Assembly (NCBI RefSeq): GCF_002810445.1
Contig: NZ_NEXS01000001.1
Location: 124,001 to 188,000 of the forward strand
Direction: 5' to 3'
DNA: 64,000 nucleotides
From: Advenella sp. S44
GTDB lineage: Bacteria; Pseudomonadota; Gammaproteobacteria; Burkholderiales; Burkholderiaceae_B
A program made the translations under genes and the position numbers. Numbering within the stretch: the stretch's first letter is position 1; each line of letters begins with the position of its first letter. The notes under the pieces are model-generated. The model worked only from the letters and a program-made list of their open reading frames with translations, was not told the DNA's origin and did not search any database. Shown here piece by piece: positions 10,007-18,120 of the stretch.

Positions 10007-10035
10007 AATATATCCTATCTGTACACCGGATGCAA
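10007..10035 (-). promoter_or_regulatory. Predicted sigma-70 promoter of the spc operon
   Basis: Read on the minus strand there is a -35 TTGCAT, a 17-base spacer and a -10 TATATT. Transcription would begin near position 10000 and give a leader of about 265 bases before rplN. It is the best-spaced pair seen by eye in the 600-base gap between rplN and the tetR gene. Confidence 0.6.
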
Positions 10036-10279
10036 GTAAAAAACACAGCAAAAACACCAATTACTACTTGAAAAACAACAACTTTTTTAGAAATTCAGCG
10101 CATTTTGGTGCATCCTGAACATGCGACCGGTTTTATTGACCGTTGATTTAGCGTACGCAGTAAAGAGCGCGTTGATTGACGACGGCAAGAGCGCAAAGCG
10201 TCGGACATGAAGACTGCGCAACGCCGACACATGGCGCCATGCATGTATTCTGTACAACACAAAAAAGCCTTCTGAAGTG

Positions 10280-10307
10280 CAAAAATAAGATACATGATAC
10301 TATCTTA
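10280..10307 (+). promoter_or_regulatory. Putative TetR operator upstream of tetR
   Basis: An inverted repeat TAAGATA-N8-TATCTTA (10286-10307) sits 36 bases before the tetR start codon. Its left part belongs to a 16-bp sequence CAAAAATAAGATACAT (10280-10295) that recurs exactly upstream of the facing mipA-like gene at 11857-11872. The shared site suggests that this TetR controls itself and the outer-membrane gene. The inference rests on sequence identity only. Confidence 0.6.
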
Positions 10308-10342
10308 TAAATAATGATAACAAAATGTTAAATTGACTTCGA

Positions 10343-10960
10343 ATGGTGCTCCCCCGAAATATGATCATAGCGAAATCGGTAAAAACACGGCGGCGCGGCG
10401 CCACGCTTGAACAGGCTATTATTGAAGTGGCCTGGGACAGGCTCGTTGAACACGGCTACACCTCGTTGACCATGGAGATGGTTGCCCGCGCAGCCCACAC
10501 CAGCCGCTCGGTGCTCGCACGACGCTGGAACAGTAAAGCATCGCTGGTGCTGGCGGCCATTAAATACCAGCTTTCCAAGCATCCTCCGCAAGTGCCCGAT
10601 CAGGGCGATGTGCGGGCTGAGCTGCTGGAGTATCTGCAGCGCCTTGGCAGTTTTGCACCCATCTTTACAACGATCAACGCCTTGCTGTCGAACGAGATGT
10701 TTCGCAAGGCTTTTGCCACGCCGGAAGAGGTCAGGCGGGCGCTAAGCGCGGGCAGAACGGATTATTTGAGCGTGATTCTGGATCGTGCAGTGGCGCGCAA
10801 CGAAATCGACCCGGACAAGTTAACGCCGCCCATCAAGACCCTTGTGCGGGATCTGCTGCGTCAGCATGTCATGATGCACCGGGCCGCGCCGCCGGAGCAG
10901 CTGCTGGTGGCCTGGGTCGATTCAATTTTTCTGCCACTGGTGCGACGCACCTCACCCTGA
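10343..10960 (+). CDS. TetR/AcrR family transcriptional regulator
   Basis: The 205-residue product has an N-terminal TetR helix-turn-helix (about residues 20-65: QAIIEVAWDRLVEHGYTSLT, then VARAAHTSRSVLARRWNSK) and a helical ligand domain. The recognition-helix style and the GDVRAELLEYLQRL linker resemble TetR proteins with the TetR_C_11-type C-terminus. Neither the ATG at 10343 nor the in-frame ATG at 10361 has a good ribosome-binding site, so the start is uncertain. It converges on a MipA-like gene only 19 bases away, and the promoters of both carry the same 16-bp sequence, suggesting joint control. The ligand is unknown. Confidence 0.9.
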   Translation: MVLPRNMIIAKSVKTRRRGATLEQAIIEVAWDRLVEHGYTSLTMEMVARAAHTSRSVLARRWNSKASLVLAAIKYQLSKHPPQVPDQGDVRAELLEYLQRLGSFAPIFTTINALLSNEMFRKAFATPEEVRRALSAGRTDYLSVILDRAVARNEIDPDKLTPPIKTLVRDLLRQHVMMHRAAPPEQLLVAWVDSIFLPLVRRTSP

Positions 10961-10979
10961 GGCCATTGGCCAGCGAATA

Positions 10980-11771
10980 CTAGAACCGATAGGCAACGCC
11001 AAGGGCACCTACTGCCTGCGATTTGCGACGGACCAGCGGGCTGTCGGCTGCGTCCCCCATGAGCCGACTGACACCGGCAGCGCCAGTGATGCTCCATGTT
11101 TTGGTCAGGTCATAATTGAAGCCAACCCGCAGGGACACATCCTTGAATCCGGCCGACGGCCGGTATTTCGACAAGCCGGAGTCGGCTGCCTGCTGCGTAT
11201 TGATGCCGAAGTAGCTGTTCATGTACTTAGCGTTTGCCCAGTTGACCGAGACACTGGGAATGACTCTGAAGCGTTCCGATATTGAATACGGATAAGAGAC
11301 GCGTGCATTTGCGATGAGTCCTCGCTCGCTTTTGCTTATTGCCTGGGTGGCCGACACTGTGAAGATGGCTCCCCAGGCATTCGTCGATACGAAAACACGT
11401 GCACCCAACGCATGGGACAGTTTGCCGATACCCTCGGGCACGTCGCTTTTGCTATACCCCTCCATCATGTTCACCCCGGCTCCGACGGTCAATTGCGGGG
11501 ACTGCCAAATAGTTAATCCCAGGCCATCGCCCGAGCGGGCAAAAAAACGCCCATACCGGGCATCCACCACGGGAAACGGCCGCAACCGATATTCATCCGC
11601 ACCCTCATAACGCGGCGCAACGGCTACGCCCAGGCCAAGTGTCAGATGATCGCCGTCGGCGGCGTGAGCAGCCGCTGCTGGCAGGCTTAATAAAGCCAAC
11701 AGGATTCTGGGCCGTATAGTCGGGGGTAAATAAGCTTGTACATATCCATGGGTTTGAACGGCACGCTTCAT
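10980..11771 (-). CDS. MipA/OmpV family outer-membrane protein
   Basis: The 263-residue product has a signal peptide ending at about AAAAHA|ADG (after a hydrophobic LLALLSLPAAAA core) and a beta-barrel pattern with the MipA/OmpV opening LGLGVAVAPRYEGADEYRLRPFPVVDARYGRFF and a terminal Phe (GVAYRF), the C-terminal signature for outer-membrane insertion. Family members scaffold murein enzymes or act as small-molecule channels. A GGAG lies 5 bases before the ATG. A candidate promoter (TTGACA, 18 bases, TAAGAT) lies upstream, just beyond the 16-bp site shared with the tetR promoter, which makes it the likely target of that regulator. Confidence 0.9.
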   Translation of the reverse strand: MKRAVQTHGYVQAYLPPTIRPRILLALLSLPAAAAHAADGDHLTLGLGVAVAPRYEGADEYRLRPFPVVDARYGRFFARSGDGLGLTIWQSPQLTVGAGVNMMEGYSKSDVPEGIGKLSHALGARVFVSTNAWGAIFTVSATQAISKSERGLIANARVSYPYSISERFRVIPSVSVNWANAKYMNSYFGINTQQAADSGLSKYRPSAGFKDVSLRVGFNYDLTKTWSITGAAGVSRLMGDAADSPLVRRKSQAVGALGVAYRF

Positions 11772-11856
11772 GCTGGCTCCAGGGCAATTAAAACTTGGAT
11801 TTAAGGTTCGTGAAAGAATCTTAAAGACAATCCCCGGGGCTTGTCAAAGTACGTCG

Positions 11857-11872
11857 ATGTATCTTATTTTTG
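11857..11872 (-). promoter_or_regulatory. Second copy of the putative TetR operator, upstream of the MipA-like gene
   Basis: The minus strand reads CAAAAATAAGATACAT, identical over 16 bases to the sequence before tetR and in the same orientation relative to the gene it precedes. It ends about 85 bases from the start codon, just upstream of the TTGACA of the likely promoter. Its second half-site is weaker than that in the tetR copy. Confidence 0.55.
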
Positions 11873-12033
11873 AATAAAACAGATCCGTTCCCGTTGGTCG
11901 GGTTTGTAATTGAGATACAGATGCGAACAGCGCCGGCTCTCCCCACGCGATAATTGGGCCGCCAGGCACCAATACAGAAGAGGCAAACACATCGTACGGT
12001 ACTAGGTGTCTGCCATGGCTTAAGTATTGGTAA

Positions 12034-14268
12034 TTAGTACTTGTAATTTAACGTGGCCATGACGTTGCGCGACGCCCCCCATGCTCCCTGACTGTAAAAA
12101 CCGACTTGCTGATAATATTTTTTGTTCAACAGGTTATTCAGGTTCAACTGCACCGACACACGATCGTTGACTTGATAGCGGGCCATCAAGTCAACCAGGG
12201 CATAGGATTGCTGGGAAACCTCTTCCTGGCCATTCGGGCCATCGGCTGTCGCATACAGTTTGCTTTGCCAGTTGACGCCGCCGCCTACGGTCAGCCCACC
12301 AAGCGCGCCGGATAGCTGATAGGTCGTAAACAATTTGAATAGTGTTCGCGGCTGGTCGGTCTGAATCGCGTTTCGCTCTGCATCATGCGCCGTCCAATGC
12401 GTCAGGCCCGCCATAATGTTCCATCCATCCAGTGGCTCGCCCGAGATCTCCAGGTCGTAGCCCCTGCTGCGCGTGCCTTTTGCAGCATAATAAGCCTGGT
12501 TAACGGTCCCGGGAACCAGGTAACCCACGTCGGTCTGGGCCAGATTGTCCTGGTTAATCTGAAACAGCGCTGCGCTTGCATTCAAGCGGCCCTGCAGAAA
12601 ACTTCCCTTTACACCCACTTCATAGCTATCGCCTTCGAGCGGATCCAGCCAGCGTCCGTCCCGATCCTGATAATTCTGGGGGTTGAAAATGCTGGTATAG
12701 CTGACGTAGGCAGTCAGGTTGTCATTCAGATCATAAAGAATGCCTGCATATGGCGTAAAGGCTGACTTGCTGAATTTGTACGGAGAGTCGCCCTCTTGTT
12801 CCGTTTTCCATTCACTATAGCGACCGCCCAGGATCACCTTGAGCGAGTCGGTCAGGTTCAGGCGGGCAGCGGCGTACAGCCCGGTCTGCCAGGTGCGGCC
12901 CAGCAGCGAGACAGATTCGTCTGCCCATTGCGGCTGCGCATATGAGCCATCCCACTCAAAAAAGTTGCCTATGGGCGCGACATTGATTGGCGAGCGGCCG
13001 TAAAACAGCTCTTTTTGCCGGCTATGACTGGCTCCGAAAACAAGCTCATGCTGGCGCCCGAACAGCTCAAGGGGTCCGGACACTTTGATGTCCGCGCTCT
13101 TTTGCGTGCGATCGCCATAATAACGAGCTGGGCTGGCAGTCATTCCCAACCCGGTTTCCCTGTCAGGCCAGCCGCCGGTAAACAGCAACTTTTCATCAGA
13201 TTCGTTTTTGCTGTAATTCAGTAGCGCATCCACCCGCCAGCCATTGTCGAACTCGTGCTCCAGATTCAGAAACGCGCCCTGGGTCGTGCTGGCCCATTTA
13301 CTCCAGTCCGTGCCGATATTCAGTCCACGGTCCCAGTCGGTACGGCTGCCGTCTGCATACCACAGGGGGAAGCCACCCCATGCGCTTGCCTTGGGCGCGT
13401 TCTCCTGGTAGTGATAGCCCAGGCGTAACACCGTGCGGTCTGTCAGATCGGCTTCGACGGTGCCGTAAAAAATCGATTTGCGTGTGCTGTAGCGATCCAG
13501 ATAGGAGTGCCCCTGCTGGTGTGCGCCCACAATTCTGCCGCGCACCCTGCCGTCTTCTGTCAAGGGTGTCTGCAAATCTGCAGAAGCCCGGTAGGTGTCA
13601 TGGGAGCCGGCGCCCAGCGACAGGTCTGCCGCAAAGTCCCTGCTGCTGGCGCGTTTGCGTACGAAATTGACGGCAGCAGAAGGATTACCAGCCCCGGTCA
13701 TCAAGCCCGTGGCGCCGCGCACTACCTCAATACGATCATAAATGATCGGATCAATAGCCGATTCCCCGGCCGCCCATCCGCTGCCGCCTGTCACAGCAGT
13801 CGGAATACCATCATACAAGTACGTATTGATGGAAAAACCGCGTGAATTGAAACTGTAGCGCTCGGTGTCATAATTCTGGACGGAAATACCGGGTGTACTT
13901 GCCAGCACATCTTTGACAGACTGCATGTTCTGGTCCTCAATGCGCTGGCGGGTAACCACAGTGACGGACTGCGGCGTCTCACGCAAGGACAGCGACAAAC
14001 CGGTGCTGGCACGAGTGGCACGAGGCGTATATGAGCGCGTGCCTTCCGTGGTGACCTCGTCTGTTGCGGAACGGGCGGCAATGGCCTGCAGCGTCGTGAC
14101 CGGCGCGGCAGGGTCGACCTTATCCGACCCGCTTGCAGCCACCTGTGCAAATGACGCGCCATGTATTGTCATGGCCAGCGTCCCCGCTACCCATGGGGTC
14201 AGACGCGACACGGTTATAGACTTATCGCACTGACGGGTAACCGGGCAACGACTCAAATGCTGGCGCAT
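12034..14268 (-). CDS. TonB-dependent siderophore receptor
   Basis: The 744-residue product has a signal peptide (cut near GASFAQ), a plug domain (about 75-210) with LRETPQSVTVVTRQRIEDQN and the DRIEVVRGATGLMTGAGNPSAAVNFVRK signature of ferri-siderophore receptors of the FhuA/FpvA/FauA type, and a 22-strand barrel ending in LNNLLNKKYYQQVGFYSQGAWGASRNVMATLNYKY with the terminal aromatic residue. It takes up ferric chelates with energy from TonB. A Fur box 52-70 bases upstream indicates iron control. No siderophore synthesis or TonB gene is near, so it may serve a foreign siderophore. A candidate AAGGA ribosome-binding site precedes the start. Confidence 0.95.
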   Translation of the reverse strand: MRQHLSRCPVTRQCDKSITVSRLTPWVAGTLAMTIHGASFAQVAASGSDKVDPAAPVTTLQAIAARSATDEVTTEGTRSYTPRATRASTGLSLSLRETPQSVTVVTRQRIEDQNMQSVKDVLASTPGISVQNYDTERYSFNSRGFSINTYLYDGIPTAVTGGSGWAAGESAIDPIIYDRIEVVRGATGLMTGAGNPSAAVNFVRKRASSRDFAADLSLGAGSHDTYRASADLQTPLTEDGRVRGRIVGAHQQGHSYLDRYSTRKSIFYGTVEADLTDRTVLRLGYHYQENAPKASAWGGFPLWYADGSRTDWDRGLNIGTDWSKWASTTQGAFLNLEHEFDNGWRVDALLNYSKNESDEKLLFTGGWPDRETGLGMTASPARYYGDRTQKSADIKVSGPLELFGRQHELVFGASHSRQKELFYGRSPINVAPIGNFFEWDGSYAQPQWADESVSLLGRTWQTGLYAAARLNLTDSLKVILGGRYSEWKTEQEGDSPYKFSKSAFTPYAGILYDLNDNLTAYVSYTSIFNPQNYQDRDGRWLDPLEGDSYEVGVKGSFLQGRLNASAALFQINQDNLAQTDVGYLVPGTVNQAYYAAKGTRSRGYDLEISGEPLDGWNIMAGLTHWTAHDAERNAIQTDQPRTLFKLFTTYQLSGALGGLTVGGGVNWQSKLYATADGPNGQEEVSQQSYALVDLMARYQVNDRVSVQLNLNNLLNKKYYQQVGFYSQGAWGASRNVMATLNYKY

Positions 14269-14319
14269 GACACTGTGTCCTTCTGGATTATTTCAAATGA
14301 TTACGAGACGGCAAATTGT

Positions 14320-14338
14320 AATGCAAACGATTCGCATT
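14320..14338 (-). promoter_or_regulatory. Fur box
   Basis: AATGCAAACGATTCGCATT is a 19-bp near-palindrome (AATGC...GCATT arms) of the Fur type, situated 52-70 bases before the siderophore receptor start codon, where it would cover the promoter. It fits iron-repressed expression of the receptor. Confidence 0.8.
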
Positions 14339-14650
14339 CCATTCATTTAATTGCAACAATATTCTTCAGAAGCGGAATCTGGGGGAAAAAATGCATAAGA
14401 GTGTTGTTTTCATGATGCCGGATGCAATATCTGGCACAGGATGAGAGCCGGTGAAAAGTGTAAACCGGCGTTCCAGACGGAGATGCAAACGCGGGCAATT
14501 GTCACGTGGCAGCTTGATTTACGCAAGGACTGTTCATCAGTCCCATGAAAGGACTAACCCGATTTGACTGCTCGGCAGGTTACAGGACTGACCCGATCTC
14601 ATCGCTTACGCTAATTTAAGCGGACGCAAATTCAATCTGCACGTGCATCG

Positions 14651-14828
14651 CCTGCCCGCAGTAGATTTACTTTACTGCGAAGGTATACATGTTCCGCGAC
14701 GTGGCTTACGCCTGTGGCATCGTCATAGGCAGGAGATCCGGGCCACCTGCCCGCAGCAGATTTGCCATACTACGAAGGCGTACATGTTCAGCGATGCGGC
14801 TTACGTCTGTAGTATCGACATACGCAGG
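14651..14828. repeat. Tandem duplication of a permease gene end (two units, 95-bp period)
   Basis: Two copies of an 83-base sequence, 14651-14733 and 14746-14828, match at about 68 of 83 positions. The right copy contains the last codons of the ABC permease gene, encoding LRMSILQT then stop. The left copy still reads L-P-M-T-M-P-Q-A then stop in the same relative frame. This looks like an old tandem duplication of the gene's 3' end that has since drifted. The remaining part of the spacer (14339-14650) holds no gene I can support. Confidence 0.75.
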
Positions 14829-15637
14829 CGTTCGGCGCGTCGCCGCAGCCATTCGAGCGTGAGTAGCATGACAACGGAAAATAGAATCAGCAATGTCGCA
14901 GCGGCAGCGATGGTCGGATTCAGATTCTCACGGATCCCACTGAACATGACACGCGGCAGGGTGTACTGGTCGGGCCCCGCGATAAACAGCGTCATGACCA
15001 CTTCATCGAACGACGTGCCAAAGGCGAACAGCGCCCCCGAGATCACGCCCGGTGCGATAAGGGGAAGCGTGACTTTACGGAATGCGTACAATGGCGGTGC
15101 GCCAAGACTGGCCGCCGCCCTGCCCAGATTGGTGTCGTAACCTTCGAGCGTGGCCATCACTGTGATCAGCACGAACGGCGCGCCAAGCACGGCATGCATG
15201 ACAACCAGCAGGCCCAGATTGTTGGCCAGACCCAGGGGCGCAAAGAACAGATAGGCGGCCACGCCCAGAATAACGACCGGCACGACCATGGGGGAAATCA
15301 GCAGCGCCAGCAACAGCCCTTTGCCGGGAAAGCGCGCCCGATACAGCGACAACGCCGCAGCCGTTCCCAGCACCGTGGCAATCGCGGTCGCCAGCGGCGC
15401 AACAATCAGCGTATTTTTCAGTCCCAGCATCCACTCGGGCGATTGGAAGAAGTTTTCGTACCAGCGCAGGGAAAAGCCACTTAGGGGGTAGACCAGGAAT
15501 GAACTGTCATTGAACGACAGCGGCACAATGACCAGCACCGGCACAATCAGAAACAATAGCACCAGCAGAGCCAGCAGCCAGTGAACCACGCGCCAGATAC
15601 GTTCGGAAGGCGTAAGAATGGTCTTTTGCTGCGCCAT
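14801..15637 (-). CDS. ABC transporter permease, PotC-like
   Basis: The 278-residue inner-membrane protein has six predicted helices and the binding-protein-dependent permease motif in its cytosolic loop, EGYDTNLGRAAASLGAPPLYAFRKVTLPLI, with the EAA-like GRAAASLGA core. The order of the operon (binding protein, two permeases) and the similarity in style to PotC/PotI suggest polyamine or a related amino compound as substrate. Its ATG directly follows the stop of the upstream permease with no spacer, so translation is coupled. Its 3' end lies inside a tandem duplication. Confidence 0.92.
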   Translation of the reverse strand: MAQQKTILTPSERIWRVVHWLLALLVLLFLIVPVLVIVPLSFNDSSFLVYPLSGFSLRWYENFFQSPEWMLGLKNTLIVAPLATAIATVLGTAAALSLYRARFPGKGLLLALLISPMVVPVVILGVAAYLFFAPLGLANNLGLLVVMHAVLGAPFVLITVMATLEGYDTNLGRAAASLGAPPLYAFRKVTLPLIAPGVISGALFAFGTSFDEVVMTLFIAGPDQYTLPRVMFSGIRENLNPTIAAAATLLILFSVVMLLTLEWLRRRAERLRMSILQT

Positions 15638-16816
15638 TTACGCTACCCCCAGGCGGGTCGAGCCGCTAAGCCGGCTGTAGACCGCATACAAAATCAAGGT
15701 TGCCAGCAGCAGCATGGCAGCCAATGCCCCGGCCAGGCCCCAGTTGATGGTGCCATTGGTATAGAAGGCGATAAAGTAGCTGATCATCTGATCCTTCGGG
15801 CCGCCCAGCAGTGCCGGTGTAATGTAATACCCGATTGCCGTAATGAAGACCAGCAGGCAGCCCGCGCCAATGCCGGGCAGGGTCTGTGGAAAATACACCG
15901 CCCAGAAACTGCGCAAGGGATGACAGCCCAGGGAAACGGCGGCACGCATGTAGGTGGGCGAGATACCTTTCATCACACTGTACAAAGGCAGGATCATAAA
16001 CGGAAGCATGATATGCACCATGGCAATATAGACGCCCAGCCGGTTAAATACCAATTGCATGGGCGCATCAATCAGCCCGATATGCAATAGCAGGCGATTG
16101 ATCAGACCGCCATTTTGCAATAGCACGATCCAGGCCGCCGTGCGCACCAGTAAAGACGTCCAGAAGGGTAGCAACACCAGAATCATGAGCAGATTACTGC
16201 TGCGCGCGGGCAGCCTGGCGAGCAGATACGCCAGCGGGTAGGCCAGCACCAGCGCCACCAGCGTTACCACAGTTGCCATCCAGAAGGTGCGCAGGTAAAT
16301 GGCCTTGAAAATGCCCTGGTTCGGCGGCGCCGCAGCAATGCTGCCGTCGGGCGCCTGTTTCAGATCCAGAGCAGTCAGCAGATAGTATGGCGTTTGCGCC
16401 CGGGCATTGTTTTTCAATATGCCCCAATAGGTCTGGTCGGACCAGCGCGGATCAATCTGGTCAAATGCTTCCTGGAAGCTGGGCGGATCAATCTTGAAGG
16501 GCAGCTTGCGGGCCGTTTTGGCAATCAGCGTACGAAACCCCGCCTGTTCGAAATTGAGGCGCTGCATCAGCGGCCCCATTGCCTGTTCGGCGCGCGCCCG
16601 GGCCAGGTCATCGGCCAGGGCACGGTACATGGCTTCGCTCACCGGCGTACCGGGTTCCCACTTGTGCAGGGTTTTAACGGTGGCGGGCAAAATAGTGACC
16701 ACTTCAGGATTAGCCACGCTTTTGCCCAGGAATGACGCGATAGGCGCCACAAAGGTCAGCAGCAGAAATAGCAGCAACGGCACCACCAGCCAGAGCGCCT
16801 TGCGTGGTCCCGTCAT
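15638..16816 (-). CDS. ABC transporter permease, PotB-like, with long periplasmic insertion
   Basis: The 392-residue product is about 100 residues longer than PotB. After the first helix (LWLVVPLLLFLLLTFVAPIASF) an insertion of roughly 120 polar residues, about 35-160 and probably periplasmic, precedes the core of five helices. The core holds the EAA-like loop KGISPTYMRAAVSLGCHPLRSFWAVYFPQTLPGI. Start and stop overlap its neighbours: its ATG shares one base with the stop of the binding-protein gene. It pairs with the next permease to form the membrane channel. Similar long loops occur in some PotB-family permeases; their role is unclear to me. Confidence 0.92.
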   Translation of the reverse strand: MTGPRKALWLVVPLLLFLLLTFVAPIASFLGKSVANPEVVTILPATVKTLHKWEPGTPVSEAMYRALADDLARARAEQAMGPLMQRLNFEQAGFRTLIAKTARKLPFKIDPPSFQEAFDQIDPRWSDQTYWGILKNNARAQTPYYLLTALDLKQAPDGSIAAAPPNQGIFKAIYLRTFWMATVVTLVALVLAYPLAYLLARLPARSSNLLMILVLLPFWTSLLVRTAAWIVLLQNGGLINRLLLHIGLIDAPMQLVFNRLGVYIAMVHIMLPFMILPLYSVMKGISPTYMRAAVSLGCHPLRSFWAVYFPQTLPGIGAGCLLVFITAIGYYITPALLGGPKDQMISYFIAFYTNGTINWGLAGALAAMLLLATLILYAVYSRLSGSTRLGVA

Positions 16817-17877
16817 TATTTGGCAACCCAGGCGTTATACCGCTGCTCCAGGGAAACACCATTGTCGATCCAGAAATCCACATCCAGTGCAATGGCGTTC
16901 TTCTCGTTTTCGGGTGCCGTTGGCATATCGGCCAGATATTTCTTGTCTATCAGCGGGATCGCTTTTTTATTGACGACACCGTAAGCGATATTTTCGGCAT
17001 AGACTTTCTGGGTTTCGGGTTTGCTGGCAAAGGCGATGAACTTCATTGTCTCGGCTATGTTCTTACTGCCTTTGGGAATGGCCCAGTAATCCAGATCGTA
17101 AACACTTTGATCCCAGACAACTTTCAGATTTGTCCCTTCGCGGGCCGCCTGGGAAATCCTGCCGTTATAGGCCGAGGTCATGACCACGTCGCCTGATACC
17201 AGATACTGGGCTGGCTGCGCGCCCGACTCCCACCACTGGATATGGGGCTTGAGCTCATCCAGCTTGGCAAAGGCACGATCCACGCCCTCGGGCGTGGCCA
17301 GCACATTGTAAACGTCTTTAGGCGATACGCCATCGGCCATCAAGGCGATTTCCAGCGTGTATTTTGCGCCCTTGCGCAGACCGCGCTTGCCCGGGTATTT
17401 TTTGACATCCCAGAAATCGGCCCAGCTGGTGGGCGCATTGTCCTTGAGTTTGTCGCCATGATAGGCCAGCGCAACCGACCATACAAACATGCCGACGCCG
17501 CAGTCTTTGTCGGTCGCCGCCTCGATAAAATCGGCTTTGTCGCCAATGCCGCCCCAGTCAATCGGCTCGAACAATCCCTCTTCGCAGCCACGCACCAGTT
17601 CTGGGCTTTCCACTTCCACGGCATCCCAGCTCACACTGCTGGTGTCTACCATCGCCTTGATCTTGGCCTGCTCCCCGTTGTATTCGGCTGCAGTGATCTT
17701 GATGCCCGTTTCTTTTTCATAGGGTCCGTAATACGCCTTTTCCTGCGCCGTTTTATTGTCTCCGCCAAAGGAAACCAGCGTCAGGCTATCGGCCGCATGG
17801 GCACCCGCTGCGCCCAACCCCAGGCAGGTCGCTACTGCGGCGCGCAATACGACGCCCTTGATTGTTGTACTTTTCAT
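16816..17877 (-). CDS. ABC transporter periplasmic substrate-binding protein, PotD/PotF-like
   Basis: The 353-residue product has a signal peptide (cut near AGAHA|ADS) and a mature domain opening LTLVSFGGDNKTAQEKAYYGPYEKETGIKI, followed by WDAVEVESPELVRGCEEGLFEPIDW, the arrangement of the PotD/PotF-type (extracellular solute-binding family 1-like) proteins. It would bind a polyamine or related amino compound and deliver it to the two permeases that follow. An aminotransferase and gamma-glutamyl enzymes lie nearby. It is first in its transcript; the ATPase gene is 240 bases upstream on the same strand beyond a repeat-filled spacer. Confidence 0.9.
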   Translation of the reverse strand: MKSTTIKGVVLRAAVATCLGLGAAGAHAADSLTLVSFGGDNKTAQEKAYYGPYEKETGIKITAAEYNGEQAKIKAMVDTSSVSWDAVEVESPELVRGCEEGLFEPIDWGGIGDKADFIEAATDKDCGVGMFVWSVALAYHGDKLKDNAPTSWADFWDVKKYPGKRGLRKGAKYTLEIALMADGVSPKDVYNVLATPEGVDRAFAKLDELKPHIQWWESGAQPAQYLVSGDVVMTSAYNGRISQAAREGTNLKVVWDQSVYDLDYWAIPKGSKNIAETMKFIAFASKPETQKVYAENIAYGVVNKKAIPLIDKKYLADMPTAPENEKNAIALDVDFWIDNGVSLEQRYNAWVAK

Positions 17878-17921
17878 TTGTCTCTCTCCACATTAAGGTT
17901 GTGATACCACTGTGCTGGCTC

Positions 17922-18120
17922 TACCGCTGAGCTTGATCTACCGCTGCCGTCTTTCGGCCTGTGTACGCTTTCTGCCGGTATCCGTCTTACCGCTGTACTT
18001 CTTATACCGGCGCCCTCATTAAACCGCCGTCCTTCGTATACTGCCGTTCTTCCTACGCCGTCCGTCTTAATCCGACTACCTCGCTAAACCGCCGGCCTTG
18101 TTCCGTCACTATCCGTGCTA
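17922..18120. repeat. Degenerate 17-bp tandem repeat array (about 11 units)
   Basis: The spacer is made of units close to TACCGCCGTCCTTCTTA. Units start at 17922, 17939, 17956, 17973, 17988, 18005, 18022, 18039, 18056, 18070 and 18087; eight of the first ten are exactly 17 long, two are 14-15, and the last is 25 or more. Individual units differ at many positions. The array runs into the stop codon (18118-18120) and possibly the last codons of the ATPase gene. It is not CRISPR, since there are no unique spacers. Confidence 0.75.
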
